A stretch of 64,000 nucleotides of DNA from Massilia sp. Leaf139 (GTDB lineage: Bacteria; Pseudomonadota; Gammaproteobacteria; Burkholderiales; Burkholderiaceae_D). Below the pieces are notes generated by a model. The model saw nothing but the letters and a program-made list of their open reading frames with translations. It did no database searches and was not told the origin of the DNA. The stretch spans positions 335,882 to 399,881 of the forward strand of contig NZ_LMOJ01000022.1 in assembly GCF_001424165.1 (NCBI RefSeq), written 5' to 3'. Within the stretch, counting starts at the first letter, position 1. Each line of letters begins with the position of its first letter. Shown piece after piece: positions 23,171-32,623 of this stretch. The position numbers and the translations under genes were made by a program.

Positions 23171-24502
23171 TTAACGGTGCTTGCGGCGGCTGTCCGTGTT
23201 ACGCGAAACGCGCGATTTGGAAGCGGCCGTGGACTTGGCCTTGAAGCGCTGGGTGCGTGCGCTGCCGCGCTTCTCGCCGCGATCGGCTTCCAGCGCCATG
23301 ACGGCGCTGTCGACGATGTTGTCGGCGATGTCCGAGTGCATCGAGGCCGAGGTCTTCGGCACCAGGATGGTCGAACCGGCCTTCAGGCGGGTTTGCGCCG
23401 GGATGTTGTTGGCCTGGCGGATGACTTCCGGCGTGGTGCCGAACTTCGATGCCAGCGAGGCGATGCTTTCCTTGGCGCCCGTGATGCGGTGCGTCGTCCA
23501 GGTCGACAGCGCCTGGCCCCATTGCGCCAGGTTCAGGTGGAATTTCTCGGCGTTCTTTTGCGGCAGCAGGATCTTGGTGCGGTCGTCGCCGGTGATGACC
23601 GGGCGCTTGAACTGCGGGTTCAGGGCCTTGAATTCGTCGACCGACATTTCCGCCAACTGGGCGGCAATGGCCAGGTCGATGTCGCTGGTCTTGTCGACCG
23701 CGGTGAAATAAGGCTGGTTGTCGATTACCGGCAGCACGACGTTGTACTGGCTCGGGTTGCCGACGATGTTCTTGACCGCCTGCAGCTTGGGCACGTAATT
23801 GCGCGTTTCGGCCGGCATCAGGTCGGCCAGGCTTTCGAAATCGGTGGGCTTGCCAAGCGCCTGGTTCTTCTTGATTGCCTTCTGGACATTGCCTTCGCCC
23901 CAGTTATAGGCAGCCAGGGCCAGCTGCCAGTCGCCGAACATGGTGTACAGGCGCTGCAGGTAGGTCAGGGCGGCATCGGTCGAGGCCAGCACGCCGCGGC
24001 GCTCGTCCTTGAAGGTGTTCTGCTTGAGGTTGAAATCCTTGCCGGTGCCGGGCACGAACTGCCAGATGCCGGCGGCGTTCGCGGTCGACAGCGCTTGCGG
24101 GTTAAAGGCCGATTCGATGATCGGCAGCAGCGCCAGTTCGGTCGGCATGCCGCGCTTTTCCAGTTCCTGCACCACGTGGTACAGGTAAGGAGAGGCGCGG
24201 CCCGAGATGCGTGCCATGTACTCCGGCTTCAGGCTATACGATTTGGCATGGCGCTCGACCAGGTTGTTGCTGAGGTCGGGAATCGCGTAGCCGCTGCGGA
24301 TACGGCCCCAGACGTCGGTTTCCTTGTATTCGTCGACTTTCAGCGATGCGGCGCCGGCCGGGAAAGTGGCTGCGGCGGAACGCGTGACGGCGGCGCCTGG
24401 CAGCGCGTTGACCGGGGCATTGTCGATGGCATGGGCGAGGGGAGCCGAGAGCAAAAGCACCAGCGCGGCAGCAATAGAGGTAGTGCGGGTCATGTCGTAC
24501 AT
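23171..24502 (-). CDS. mltD: MltD-like membrane-bound lytic transglycosylase with LysM
   Basis: A signal peptide (MTRTTSIAAALVLLLSAPLAHA after the start MYD) is followed by an SLT domain with ALLPIIESAFNPQALSTANA, AGIWQFVPGTG and LALAAYNWGEGNVQKAI; the Glu of IESAFN is catalytic. A C-terminal LysM (about 355-400; IASLASKFGTTPEVIRQANN) binds peptidoglycan. A basic, disordered tail ends SRRKHR. It cleaves glycan strands to 1,6-anhydro-muramyl ends. Start ATG 24502 has GGAAAGCT in front; ATG 24493 is possible. Length 443 is close to MltD. No lipobox is seen, so it may be periplasmic or secreted and not lipid anchored. Confidence 0.85.
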   Translation of the reverse strand: MYDMTRTTSIAAALVLLLSAPLAHAIDNAPVNALPGAAVTRSAAATFPAGAASLKVDEYKETDVWGRIRSGYAIPDLSNNLVERHAKSYSLKPEYMARISGRASPYLYHVVQELEKRGMPTELALLPIIESAFNPQALSTANAAGIWQFVPGTGKDFNLKQNTFKDERRGVLASTDAALTYLQRLYTMFGDWQLALAAYNWGEGNVQKAIKKNQALGKPTDFESLADLMPAETRNYVPKLQAVKNIVGNPSQYNVVLPVIDNQPYFTAVDKTSDIDLAIAAQLAEMSVDEFKALNPQFKRPVITGDDRTKILLPQKNAEKFHLNLAQWGQALSTWTTHRITGAKESIASLASKFGTTPEVIRQANNIPAQTRLKAGSTILVPKTSASMHSDIADNIVDSAVMALEADRGEKRGSARTQRFKAKSTAASKSRVSRNTDSRRKHR

Positions 24503-24583
24503 AGCTTTCCAGTATGTTGCGTCCAGGAACGAAAGGACAGACGATAAGGGGGCAGTGTAAGGAGGGCTCAACAAGACAGTCAA

Positions 24584-24947
24584 GCAGTAATCTCGCGTGC
24601 TTACAAAATTTCTTGCCTATTCTTTTTGCTAACTTGAAACATTTTTGATAACACTTGGAGGGGGTATGCGCCTCGCCGTCAAGATATCCATAGGAGAAAA
24701 GCGGTTATAAAAGCGGATACTGGCCCCGTGTATATGATCTATCTTCTTATTAACATATTCCCGTAGGAAACAACTCATCCATTTCGGTTTATTGTCGAGT
24801 TAATAATGAAAAGCGGATTACGCCATCCTGTCCGCTCGGTTTTCAACTTACCCGCCTCGAATGCTTGACCTATGAGCGCACGCAAACTGTGCGTACAATC
24901 CGGTTTGCGCGTCCGTTCCGCACGCCCGCATATCAACTGAGAGTCCT
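24584..24947. other. Intergenic region with no gene
   Basis: This 364-base space between divergent mltD and DUF1415 genes is more A/T-rich than its surroundings (for example TATATGATCTATCTTCTTAT near 24730). It probably carries both promoters, but I see no confident hexamer pair, terminator or RNA gene. Confidence 0.5.
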
Positions 24948-25517
24948 ATGAGTATTGCCAACCTGAATGCCGACGATGACGCCATCGTCGCCGCGACCCG
25001 CCGCTGGCTGGAAAAGGCCGTCATCGGCCTGAACCTGTGCCCCTTCGCCAAAGCCGTTTATGTAAAAGAGCAGGTGCGCTACGTCGTTTCGCCGGCGCGC
25101 ACGCCCGAGGCGCTGCTGGAACAATTGATGGACGAGCTGCAGCACCTGTCCGACACCCCGGCAGAGAAGGTCGACACGACGCTGCTGATCCATCCTTTCG
25201 TGCTCGACGATTTCCTTGACTACAACGAGTTTCTCGATGTGGCCGACGCCGCGGTCGAGGACATGCACCTCGACGGCGAGCTGCAGGTGGCCAGCTTCCA
25301 CCCGGAATACCAGTTCGCCGATACCGACAAGAACGACATCGAAAATTTCACCAACCGCGCGCCTTATCCGATCCTGCAGATCCTGCGCGAGGAGAGCATC
25401 GAACGTGCCGTGGAAGCCTTCCCCGACGCCGCCGAGATCTTCGAAAAGAATATCGAGACCATGGAACAGCTCGGTCACGAAGGCTGGGACAAGCTCGATG
25501 TCGGACCGGCCCGCTGA
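24948..25517 (+). CDS. DUF1415 family protein
   Basis: 189 residues, all helix-rich and acidic, with the family features TRRWLEKAVIGLNLCPFAKAV, DTTLLIHPFVLDDFLDYNEF and QLASFHPEYQFA-type sequence (ELQVASFHPEYQFADTDKND) and YPILQILREESI. DUF1415 is widespread in proteobacteria with no known function. The conserved Cys and the His-rich center could bind metal, but this is speculation. The gene overlaps the downstream DUF1289 gene by 20 bases (ATG at 25498), so the two are co-translated; this pairing is common. Confidence 0.85.
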   Translation: MSIANLNADDDAIVAATRRWLEKAVIGLNLCPFAKAVYVKEQVRYVVSPARTPEALLEQLMDELQHLSDTPAEKVDTTLLIHPFVLDDFLDYNEFLDVADAAVEDMHLDGELQVASFHPEYQFADTDKNDIENFTNRAPYPILQILREESIERAVEAFPDAAEIFEKNIETMEQLGHEGWDKLDVGPAR

Positions 25518-25746
25518 TCCGGCGGCCGCGCCGCCGCAACCCCTGCCGCAACCCCTGCCGCAACCCCTGCCGCAACGTCCCGACACGCCCTGCGTCGCCG
25601 TCTGTTCGACCACCTTCGACGACGTCTGCCGCGGCTGCGGCCGTACCGTGGCCGAGGTGGCGCACTGGGTGTCGATGCCGGCCGAGCAGAAGGAACTGGT
25701 CTGGCAGCGCATCCTGTCCCAGGGCTACCCGCGCCGTAACACCTGA
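25498..25746 (+). CDS. DUF1289 family small Cys-rich protein (82 aa) with repeat insert
   Basis: The core PDTPCVAVCSTTFDDVCRGC then GRTVAEVAHWVSM is the DUF1289 signature with Cys pairs that could bind a metal. An N-terminal extension made of the tetrapeptide PQPL three times is encoded by a 12-base tandem repeat (25534-25576). The start ATG 25498 lies inside the end of the DUF1415 gene. The repeat region is probably a flexible linker. Confidence 0.82.
   Translation: MSDRPADPAAAPPQPLPQPLPQPLPQRPDTPCVAVCSTTFDDVCRGCGRTVAEVAHWVSMPAEQKELVWQRILSQGYPRRNT
25534..25576 (+). repeat. 12-bp tandem repeat, 3.6 copies
   Basis: CCGCAACCCCTG is repeated exactly at 25534, 25546 and 25558, with a partial fourth copy. 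It encodes PQPL repeats in the DUF1289 gene. Because the unit is a multiple of three bases, copy-number changes keep the frame. Confidence 0.9.
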
Positions 25747-25956
25747 GCACGGTTGGATGGTCCGCGCACGAGAAGCGGCGCGGCTGTGCGATGATGAGGC
25801 TGTAACAGGCGGGTTCGCGCCCCCTGCGACCGGCGGTTCCCCGGCTGGAATCTGTCTATCTAATGGCGATGGCACTATTTGCAGGCATGATCCGCAGCGT
25901 GAGCACTCCTCCGACCCAGGCCGGCGCCGCCGGCGCCAACCTTTGCGGCCGCGACC

Positions 25957-28900
25957 ATGCGGAGGCTTGACCTGCGCGGACTGGCGTCGCGGATAAGCCG
26001 GCTCCATGCCCGGTCGGTATACGCTGCCATCCTGCTGGTCGTCGTCGGCGGCCTGGTCGTGCCCGCGCTGGTGGCCAGCTATTTCCTGCTCGTCGTGCAG
26101 GAACGGCAGAACACGGTCGCCGAACTCAACGACACCCTGCAGCGCAATGCCGAGATTCTGTCGCTGGGCATGCGCGAAGCGCTCTGGAACATGAATCCCG
26201 AAGCCGGGCGTTCGTTGGTCGATTCCGTCATGCGCGATCCGTCGGTGGTGCGCATTCAGGTGCGCGGCGCGTCGGATACCGGGGTGATCGATGCCCGCGC
26301 TCCCGAACGCGCGCTGGGCAAAGTGCTGCGCGCCGAGCGCCCGATCGTGATGCAGGGCGAACGCATCGGACAGGTGACGATCGAGATGGACGACCTGCTC
26401 AGCAGCCAGGCGCTGCAGCGCAAGCAGCGTAACTACGCGCTGGTGCTGGCGGTGCAGGTGGCCGTCTCGCTGCTCCTGATCCTGGCCTTCCTGCGGCGGC
26501 GCCTGCAGGCGCCCCTGCGCACGCTCGCCGGTTTTTCCGACCGCCTTTCGCGCGGCGACTTCGATACGCCCCTGGTGCTCGACGTGCCCGGCGAACTGGG
26601 ACGCCTGGGCACCCAGATGGAGCGCATGCGGGTCGCCATCCGCACCCTGTTCATGGACGTCGCGCGGCGCGAGGAGCAATTCCGTTCCATCGTCAGCCAG
26701 GTGCCTGGCGCCGTGTTCCGCGCCCGTGCGCGCGGGCCGATCGAGTTCGTGAGCGAGGCGATCGAGGGCATCGCCGGCGTCCCGGCCGCCCAGCTGATGC
26801 GCGGCGACACGAATGCCTGGTCGAACCTGATCCACGCGGACGACCAGGAACTGCGGCGCCGCACGACGCGCGACGCCCTGCAGTCCGGGCGCAGCTACGA
26901 AGTCGAATACCGCATCGTCGACGCGCACGGGCAGGAGCGCTGGGTGCTCGAAAGCGGCCAGCCGCGGCGCGTGCCGGGCGAGGACAGTTTCTGGGTCGAC
27001 GGGATCATCTCCGACATCAGCGAACGCAAGCACAACGAGATGCGTATCGGGGCGCTGCTGGCCGAGCAGGGGGCAATCCTCGACAACGTCATGTTCGGCG
27101 TCGTGTTTACGCGCGAGCGCCGCATCGTCTCGGTCAACCGCCGTACCGAGCAGCTGTTCGGCTACCCCGAGGGCAGCCTGATCGGGCTGCCCGCCTCGAT
27201 CCTGTTCGTGAGCGAGGGCGACCATGCGCGCGCCGAGGGCGAATTCTTCCCGCGCCTGGCGCGCGGCGAGGAAACCAGCCACGAACGCCAGTTCCGGCGC
27301 CGCGACGGCAGCCTGCTGTGGTGCATGGTGAGCGGCAGCTCGATCGATCCGGCCCATCCGGAAGCGGGCAACGTCTGGGTCTTCGCCGACATCTCCGAGC
27401 GCAAGCAGAGCGAGGAGAAGCTGCGCCTGTCGAGCACCGTGCTCGAACACATCGCCGACGGCGTGATGGTGGTGGACGTCTACGGCATGATCGTCACCGT
27501 GAATCCGGCCTTCAGCCACATCACCGGCTTCGCGTCGAGCGAGGTGGTCGGCAAGTCCTGGAGCGTGACGCGTTCGACCCGCCACGACCCCGACCTGTTC
27601 TGGAACATGTGGCGCCAGTTGAGCGAGAGCGGCTTCTGGCGCGGCGAGCTTTGGAGCACGCGCAAGGACGGCGAAACCTACCTGGAATGGCTGACCGTCT
27701 CGACGGTGCGCAACGACGAGGGCCGCGTGACGCACTACGTCGGCGTCTTCAGCGACATCACGCGCCTGAAGGAGTCGCAGGAAAAGCTCGACTACCTGGC
27801 GCACCACGATCCGCTCACCAGCCTGCCGAACCGGCTGCTGTTCAACGATCGCCTGCTGCACGCGATCGGGCGCGCCACGCGCGAGAACCAGCAGCTGGCC
27901 GTCATGTTCATCGACCTGGATCGCTTCAAGAACGTCAACGACACGCTCGGCCACCACGTCGGCGACGAGCTGCTGAAACAGGTGGCGACCGCGCTCGGCG
28001 AGCGCCTGCGCGACGGCGATACGCTGGCGCGCCTGGGCGGCGACGAATTCATCGTCCTGCTCGAGAACGTCGACGGCAGCTATGGCGCGGGCCAGGTGGC
28101 CTGCAAGATGATGGCCCTGTTCGAGCAGCCCTTCCTGGTCTCGAACCACGAGCTGTTCGTCACCGGCTCGATCGGCATCAGCCTGTTCCCGGGCGACGGC
28201 CAGGATGGCAACGTGCTGGTCAAGAATGCCGACGTGGCCATGTACCAGGCCAAGTCGCGCGGGCGCAACGGCTACCAGTTCTACTCGCCCGAAATGGACG
28301 GCGAGGGCGTCGAGCGCCTGCGCATGGAGGCGCTGCTGCGGCGCGCGATCGAGCGCAACGAGATTTATCTGCACTACCAGCCACAGGTCGAAATCGACAG
28401 TGGACGCCTGATCGGGGTCGAAGCGCTGGTACGCTGGCATAATCCCGAGTTGGGGCCGGTCAGTCCGGTGCGTTTCATCCCGATGGCCGAGGACACCGGC
28501 TTCATCAACCAGATCGGCGAATGGGTCTTGTTCGAGGCCTGCCGCCAGATGGTGCGCTGGGACGAGGCGGGACTGGCGGTGCCGAAGATGGCGGTCAACC
28601 TGTCGGTGCGCCAGGTCGAACGGGGCGCGATGGCGGCCCAGGTGGCGCAGGCGCTGGCGGAGACGCGCCTGGCGCCGCGCCGCCTGCAGCTGGAGGTGAC
28701 GGAGTCGGTCATCATGAATACCGGCGACGCGCTCGCCTTCGTGCACGAGCTGCACGCGATCGGGGTAGGGCTGGCGATCGACGATTTCGGCACCGGCTAT
28801 TCGTCGCTGGCGTATTTGAAGCAGTTGCCGGTCGACGTCCTGAAGATCGACCGCAGCTTCATCAAGGACATCGCGGTCGATTCGAACGACGAGGCGATCG

Positions 28901-29136
28901 CGATCGCGATCATCCAGTTAGGGAAGAGCATGAACCTCTCGGTGATCGCCGAGGGGGTGGAAAACGTAGAACAGGCGGCATTCCTGCTGCGTCACGGCTG
29001 CGCGCGCGCACAGGGTTACCTGTACGGCCGCCCGGTGGCGCCGGGCGAGCTGCTGGAACACTGGGGATCGAAGAAGAATGAGAGATACGGACACGAGCAA
29101 AACGACCAGCACGGAGGACGCGACACCATCGCTTGA
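25957..29136 (+). CDS. Large membrane PAS-GGDEF-EAL protein
   Basis: 1059 residues. After a basic N-terminus there is a membrane segment (about 24-46, AAILLVVVGGLVVPALVASY), a periplasmic sensor (about 47-155), a second segment (about 160-178), a HAMP-like linker and three PAS domains with PAC ends (around 240-360, 365-485 and 488-605). Then come a GGDEF domain with an intact ARLGGDEFIVLLE and RDGD inhibitory site, and an EAL domain with GVEALVRW and DDFGTGYSSLAYLKQLPVD. Both activities may be retained. The start is the ATG at 25957. The last 59 bases overlap the start of the IorB-type gene, an unusually deep overlap. Confidence 0.93.
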   Translation: MRRLDLRGLASRISRLHARSVYAAILLVVVGGLVVPALVASYFLLVVQERQNTVAELNDTLQRNAEILSLGMREALWNMNPEAGRSLVDSVMRDPSVVRIQVRGASDTGVIDARAPERALGKVLRAERPIVMQGERIGQVTIEMDDLLSSQALQRKQRNYALVLAVQVAVSLLLILAFLRRRLQAPLRTLAGFSDRLSRGDFDTPLVLDVPGELGRLGTQMERMRVAIRTLFMDVARREEQFRSIVSQVPGAVFRARARGPIEFVSEAIEGIAGVPAAQLMRGDTNAWSNLIHADDQELRRRTTRDALQSGRSYEVEYRIVDAHGQERWVLESGQPRRVPGEDSFWVDGIISDISERKHNEMRIGALLAEQGAILDNVMFGVVFTRERRIVSVNRRTEQLFGYPEGSLIGLPASILFVSEGDHARAEGEFFPRLARGEETSHERQFRRRDGSLLWCMVSGSSIDPAHPEAGNVWVFADISERKQSEEKLRLSSTVLEHIADGVMVVDVYGMIVTVNPAFSHITGFASSEVVGKSWSVTRSTRHDPDLFWNMWRQLSESGFWRGELWSTRKDGETYLEWLTVSTVRNDEGRVTHYVGVFSDITRLKESQEKLDYLAHHDPLTSLPNRLLFNDRLLHAIGRATRENQQLAVMFIDLDRFKNVNDTLGHHVGDELLKQVATALGERLRDGDTLARLGGDEFIVLLENVDGSYGAGQVACKMMALFEQPFLVSNHELFVTGSIGISLFPGDGQDGNVLVKNADVAMYQAKSRGRNGYQFYSPEMDGEGVERLRMEALLRRAIERNEIYLHYQPQVEIDSGRLIGVEALVRWHNPELGPVSPVRFIPMAEDTGFINQIGEWVLFEACRQMVRWDEAGLAVPKMAVNLSVRQVERGAMAAQVAQALAETRLAPRRLQLEVTESVIMNTGDALAFVHELHAIGVGLAIDDFGTGYSSLAYLKQLPVDVLKIDRSFIKDIAVDSNDEAIAIAIIQLGKSMNLSVIAEGVENVEQAAFLLRHGCARAQGYLYGRPVAPGELLEHWGSKKNERYGHEQNDQHGGRDTIA

Positions 29137-31411
29137 AGGCGCACGCAGAAAGGGACGTTCGCGCCGGCGCTTCCTGCTCGGCGGCCTGGTGGCCGGCGGC
29201 GCGCTGCTGGTCGGCTGGGGCACGCGCCCGCCGCGCCAGCGCCTGCACACGAGCGCACCGCTGCCGGTCGCAAACGGCGCGGTCGCCCTCAACGGCTGGA
29301 TCGCCATCAACGCCGACGGCACGGTGTCGGTGGTGGTGCCGCGCAGCGAGATGGGGCAGGGCGTGCACACGGCGCTGCCGATGCTCGTCGCCGAGGAACT
29401 CGACGCCGCGCTGGCCAGCGTGCGCATCGCCCCGGCGCCGATCGACAAGATCTTCGGCAACCTGGCGGTGCTGCGTGAGAACCTGCCCTTTCACCCGGAC
29501 GAACGCGGCAACGTCAAGGATGGCGTGCAGTGGGTGCTCGGCAAAGTCGGGCGCGAACTCGGCATCATGTTCACCGGCGGCTCGACCAGCGTGAAGGATG
29601 CCTGGCAGCCGATGCGCGAAGCCGGCGCGGTGGCGCGCGCGATGCTAGTCAAAGCAGCCGCGCAAGCGTGGAAAGCCTCCGTGCGCGACCTGCGCACCGA
29701 GGACGGTTTCGTGATCCACACCGACGGCCGGCGCGCCTCCTACGCCAGCCTGGCCGCGCGCGCGGCGCAGGTCGGCGCCGGCATCGACGCCGGCGACGTC
29801 AAGCTCAAGGAACCGCGTGAATTCCGCCTGATCGGCAAACCGGTGCCGCGCCGCGACACCCCTGGCAAGGTCGATGGTTCCGCTCTGTTCGGCATCGATG
29901 CGCGTCCGCCCGGCATGCTGTACGCGGCGGTGCGGATGGCGCCCGTGATCGGCGCCACCGTCGCTTCCTTCGATGCCGATAAAGTGCAAGCCATGCCCGG
30001 CGTGGTCGGCGTCGCCGACGTCTCGGCCTCGCTCGGGCCCTACGCGGGCGCCGGCGCCGGCGTGGCCGTCGTCGCGCGCAGCTGGTGGCAGGCGAAGACG
30101 GCGGCCGCGGCGCTGCCGGTGCGCTGGAACGAAGGCGCTGGTGCCGGCCTGTCTTCGGCATCGATTTTCCAGGGCTTCGCCCGGGCTCTCGACGAGGAAT
30201 CCGGTTTCACCTATTACGAGAGCGGCACCCAGGACGTGGCGAACGTCGCCAAGACCGTCACTGCCGAATACCGCGCGCCCTATCTGGCGCATGCGACGAT
30301 GGAACCCGTCAACTGCACGGCCCAGGTCGCGGACGGCAAGGTGCGCCTGTGGGCCTCGACCCAGGTGCCGAGCATCGCGGTCGACGTCGCGGCCAAGGTC
30401 GCCGGCGTGGCGCGCGAGGACGTCGCCATCGAGGTGATGCTGCTCGGCGGCGGCTTCGGGCGCCGCCTGGAGGGCGACATGGTGGCGCAGGCGGTGGCCG
30501 TGGCGCTGACCACGCACGGCAAGCCGGTGCAGCTGATCTGGACGCGCGAGGACGACACCACCCACGACGTGTATCGCCCGGCCGCGCTGGCGCGCTTCAA
30601 GGCGGCGCTCGATGCCAATGGACGCCTGCTGGCCTGGGACAACAAGTCGGCCAGCGGTGCGATCGGCCACCAGTACTTTCCGCGCAACCTGGGCCTGCCG
30701 GGCCTGGGGCCGGACAAGACCACGGCCGAGGGCGAGTACGACATGCAGTACGAGATCGCCAACCAGCGCATCGCCCACGTCATCGTCGACAGCCCGGTGC
30801 CGCTCGGCTACTGGCGCTCGGTCGGGCATTCGCACAACGCCTTCTTCAAGGAGGCCTTCCTCGACGAGGTCGCGCATGCGGCGGGGCAGGACGGCGTGGC
30901 CTACCGGCGCGCCATGCTGAAAGAGCATCCGCGCCACCTGGCGGTGCTGGAAGCGGCCGTGCGCAAGGCCGGTGCGCCGGCGGCAGGACGCGCCCACGGC
31001 GTCGCCCTGCACCAGTCCTTTGGCAGCATCGTGGCCCAGGTGGCCGAGGTCTCGGTCGACGGCACCGACATCCGCGTGCACCGCGTGGTCTGCGCGATCG
31101 ACTGCGGCATCGTCGTCAATCCGAACATCGTGGCCCAGCAGATGGAATCGGCGGTCGTGTTCGGCCTGTCGGCGGCGCTGGGCGGCGAGATCACGATCGA
31201 CAAGGGGCGCGTGCAGCAGTCGAACTTCGGCGACTATCCGCTTCTGCGCATGGATCGCGCGCCGCAGGTCGACACCGTCATCGTCGCCAGCGCCGAGCCG
31301 CCCGAAGGTGTGGGCGAGCCCGGCGTGCCGCCGGTGGCGCCGGCCGTGGCGGCGGCCGTGTTCAAGCTGACGGGCAAGCGGCTGCGCAGCCTGCCGCTCA
31401 GGCTGGGCTAA
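29078..31411 (+). CDS. IorB-type molybdenum hydroxylase large subunit, Tat exported
   Basis: 777 residues of the isoquinoline 1-oxidoreductase beta / aldehyde oxidase family that binds molybdopterin. The twin-arginine signal SRRRFLLGGLVAGGALLV is near the N-terminus. Cofactor segments include SEMGQGVHTALPMLVAEEL, EPVNCTAQV, LLGGGFGRRLEGD, SPVPLGYWRSVGHSHNAF and GVGEPGVPPVAPAVAAAVF with the active-site Glu. It normally pairs with a [2Fe-2S] IorA subunit, but none is next to it. The start ATG 29078 lies inside the end of the GGDEF-EAL gene. The ModE-like regulator lies 6 bases beyond its stop, convergently. Confidence 0.9.
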   Translation: MRDTDTSKTTSTEDATPSLEGARRKGRSRRRFLLGGLVAGGALLVGWGTRPPRQRLHTSAPLPVANGAVALNGWIAINADGTVSVVVPRSEMGQGVHTALPMLVAEELDAALASVRIAPAPIDKIFGNLAVLRENLPFHPDERGNVKDGVQWVLGKVGRELGIMFTGGSTSVKDAWQPMREAGAVARAMLVKAAAQAWKASVRDLRTEDGFVIHTDGRRASYASLAARAAQVGAGIDAGDVKLKEPREFRLIGKPVPRRDTPGKVDGSALFGIDARPPGMLYAAVRMAPVIGATVASFDADKVQAMPGVVGVADVSASLGPYAGAGAGVAVVARSWWQAKTAAAALPVRWNEGAGAGLSSASIFQGFARALDEESGFTYYESGTQDVANVAKTVTAEYRAPYLAHATMEPVNCTAQVADGKVRLWASTQVPSIAVDVAAKVAGVAREDVAIEVMLLGGGFGRRLEGDMVAQAVAVALTTHGKPVQLIWTREDDTTHDVYRPAALARFKAALDANGRLLAWDNKSASGAIGHQYFPRNLGLPGLGPDKTTAEGEYDMQYEIANQRIAHVIVDSPVPLGYWRSVGHSHNAFFKEAFLDEVAHAAGQDGVAYRRAMLKEHPRHLAVLEAAVRKAGAPAAGRAHGVALHQSFGSIVAQVAEVSVDGTDIRVHRVVCAIDCGIVVNPNIVAQQMESAVVFGLSAALGGEITIDKGRVQQSNFGDYPLLRMDRAPQVDTVIVASAEPPEGVGEPGVPPVAPAVAAAVFKLTGKRLRSLPLRLG

Positions 31412-31417
31412 ACGCGT

Positions 31418-32512
31418 TTACTTCGGCTTGCGGAAGGAATACCAGGGCAGGGCGCGGCTCAAGGCGATGACCTCGCCCGCGCCCTCGATGTCGTAGCCGG
31501 GCAGGTCCGCGACCAGTCCCTGCCACTCGCTGCGCGCCAGCAGCTCACGCAGCTTGCGGATCGGCGCGCCGTCGACCGCTTCCTTCAGGCAGACGAAATA
31601 ATACTGTTCGCGCAGCAGCGGCAGGAACTCGAGACCGAAGGCGGCTGCCGCGGCCTGGATGCCGAAGCCGACATCGGCCATGTTCGAGGCCACGGCGGCG
31701 GCCACGGCCAGGTGGGTCGGTTCGGCGCGCTCGAAGCCGTTCACGCTCGAGGGCGCGATCGCGGCCCGGGCCAGGAGCTGTTCGATCTCGAGCCGGGTGC
31801 CCGATCCGGGCTGGCGGTTCACGAAGCGCAGATCGGCACGCTTCAGGTCTTCGATCCCCGCGACGCCTTTCGGATTGCCCGGCGCGAGCATCAGGCCTTG
31901 CTGGCGTCCGACGAACTGGATCAGCTTGTGGCGGCCCGGTTTCAACAGCGCCTTGAAGGCCTTGTGCGCCATGCTGCCTTGCCCCCGGTCTTCGCTGACG
32001 TGAAAGCCGGCGAGCAGGCAGTCGCCGCGCGAGAGCGCCTCGATGCAGGCCAGGCTGCCGCCGAACTGCAGGTCGAGGTGCAGCCCGGCGTCGCGCGCCA
32101 GGAATTCCTTCAGGCGCGTCAGCGCGAGGTCGTGGCTGGCGAACATGGGAATCACGTGGACGTCGGGATCGAAGGCGAGCGCGAACTCGCGTTCCATCTC
32201 GGCGACCAGGTTCTCGACCTGCGGATGCACGCGCATCTTGGCGCGCTGCTCGGCGAACAGCAGCTTTTCGCCGAAGGGAGAGAGACGCGCGCGCTTGCCG
32301 CGTTCCCAGACGATCAGTTCGGCGTCGAGCGCCGCTTCCCATTTCTTGAGTTCGCCCCAGACGTGGCGATAGGACAGCTGCAGGCGCGTGGCGGCCTGGC
32401 CCACCGAGCCGGCGGCGTGCACCGCGGAGAGGATCTCGAACAGCGGATTGTCGAGCTGCATCCGCATGCCGCCGGCGCGGGTGAAGGTGTAGGCGAGCTT
32501 AACGTGCAGCAT
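31418..32512 (-). CDS. ModE/LysR-like HTH regulator with a periplasmic-binding-like domain
   Basis: The N-terminal winged helix, DNPLFEILSAVHAAGSVGQA then ATRLQLSYRHVWGELKKWEA, is of the ModE-N type. After about residue 120 (HVIPMFASHDLALTRLKEFL) the protein is a substrate-binding-like domain (PBP_like) with NRQPGSGTRLEIEQLL and VASNMADVGFGIQA. Proteins of this layout sense molybdate or tungstate. The gene is transcribed away from the tupA gene and shares its promoter region. Start ATG 32512 keeps the N-terminal strand that seems conserved; ATG 32467 is possible. 364 residues. Confidence 0.85.
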   Translation of the reverse strand: MLHVKLAYTFTRAGGMRMQLDNPLFEILSAVHAAGSVGQAATRLQLSYRHVWGELKKWEAALDAELIVWERGKRARLSPFGEKLLFAEQRAKMRVHPQVENLVAEMEREFALAFDPDVHVIPMFASHDLALTRLKEFLARDAGLHLDLQFGGSLACIEALSRGDCLLAGFHVSEDRGQGSMAHKAFKALLKPGRHKLIQFVGRQQGLMLAPGNPKGVAGIEDLKRADLRFVNRQPGSGTRLEIEQLLARAAIAPSSVNGFERAEPTHLAVAAAVASNMADVGFGIQAAAAAFGLEFLPLLREQYYFVCLKEAVDGAPIRKLRELLARSEWQGLVADLPGYDIEGAGEVIALSRALPWYSFRKPK

Positions 32513-32547
32513 CGCCAGACTGACAGCCAGGTCTTAAAACATATGCA

Positions 32548-32587
32548 AACATGTTCATATTGAAAGTTTTCGAAGGCGGATTACGAT
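32548..32587 (+). promoter_or_regulatory. tupA promoter with a possible operator
   Basis: TTGAAA (32560-32565), a 16-base spacer and TACGAT (32582-32587) form a fair sigma70 promoter 37 bases ahead of the tupA ATG. Immediately upstream, AACATGTT (32548-32555) is a self-complementary octamer, a candidate site for the ModE-like regulator encoded divergently. The site position is in line with repression or activation. Confidence 0.6.
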
Positions 32588-32623
32588 AGCACACCACATA
32601 ACACATCGATAACAAGGAACGAG

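Noticed and set aside
25747..25956. Possible riboswitch before the PAS-GGDEF-EAL gene
   Set aside because: The region has GC-rich pairings but none fits the conserved core of a c-di-GMP or other riboswitch that I can recognise.
25348..28755. A 1135-codon open frame on the minus strand opposite the PAS-GGDEF-EAL gene
   Set aside because: It is a mirror of GC-rich codon use: the product is rich in His, Arg, Gln and Ala without any domain, while the plus strand encodes a clear multi-domain protein.
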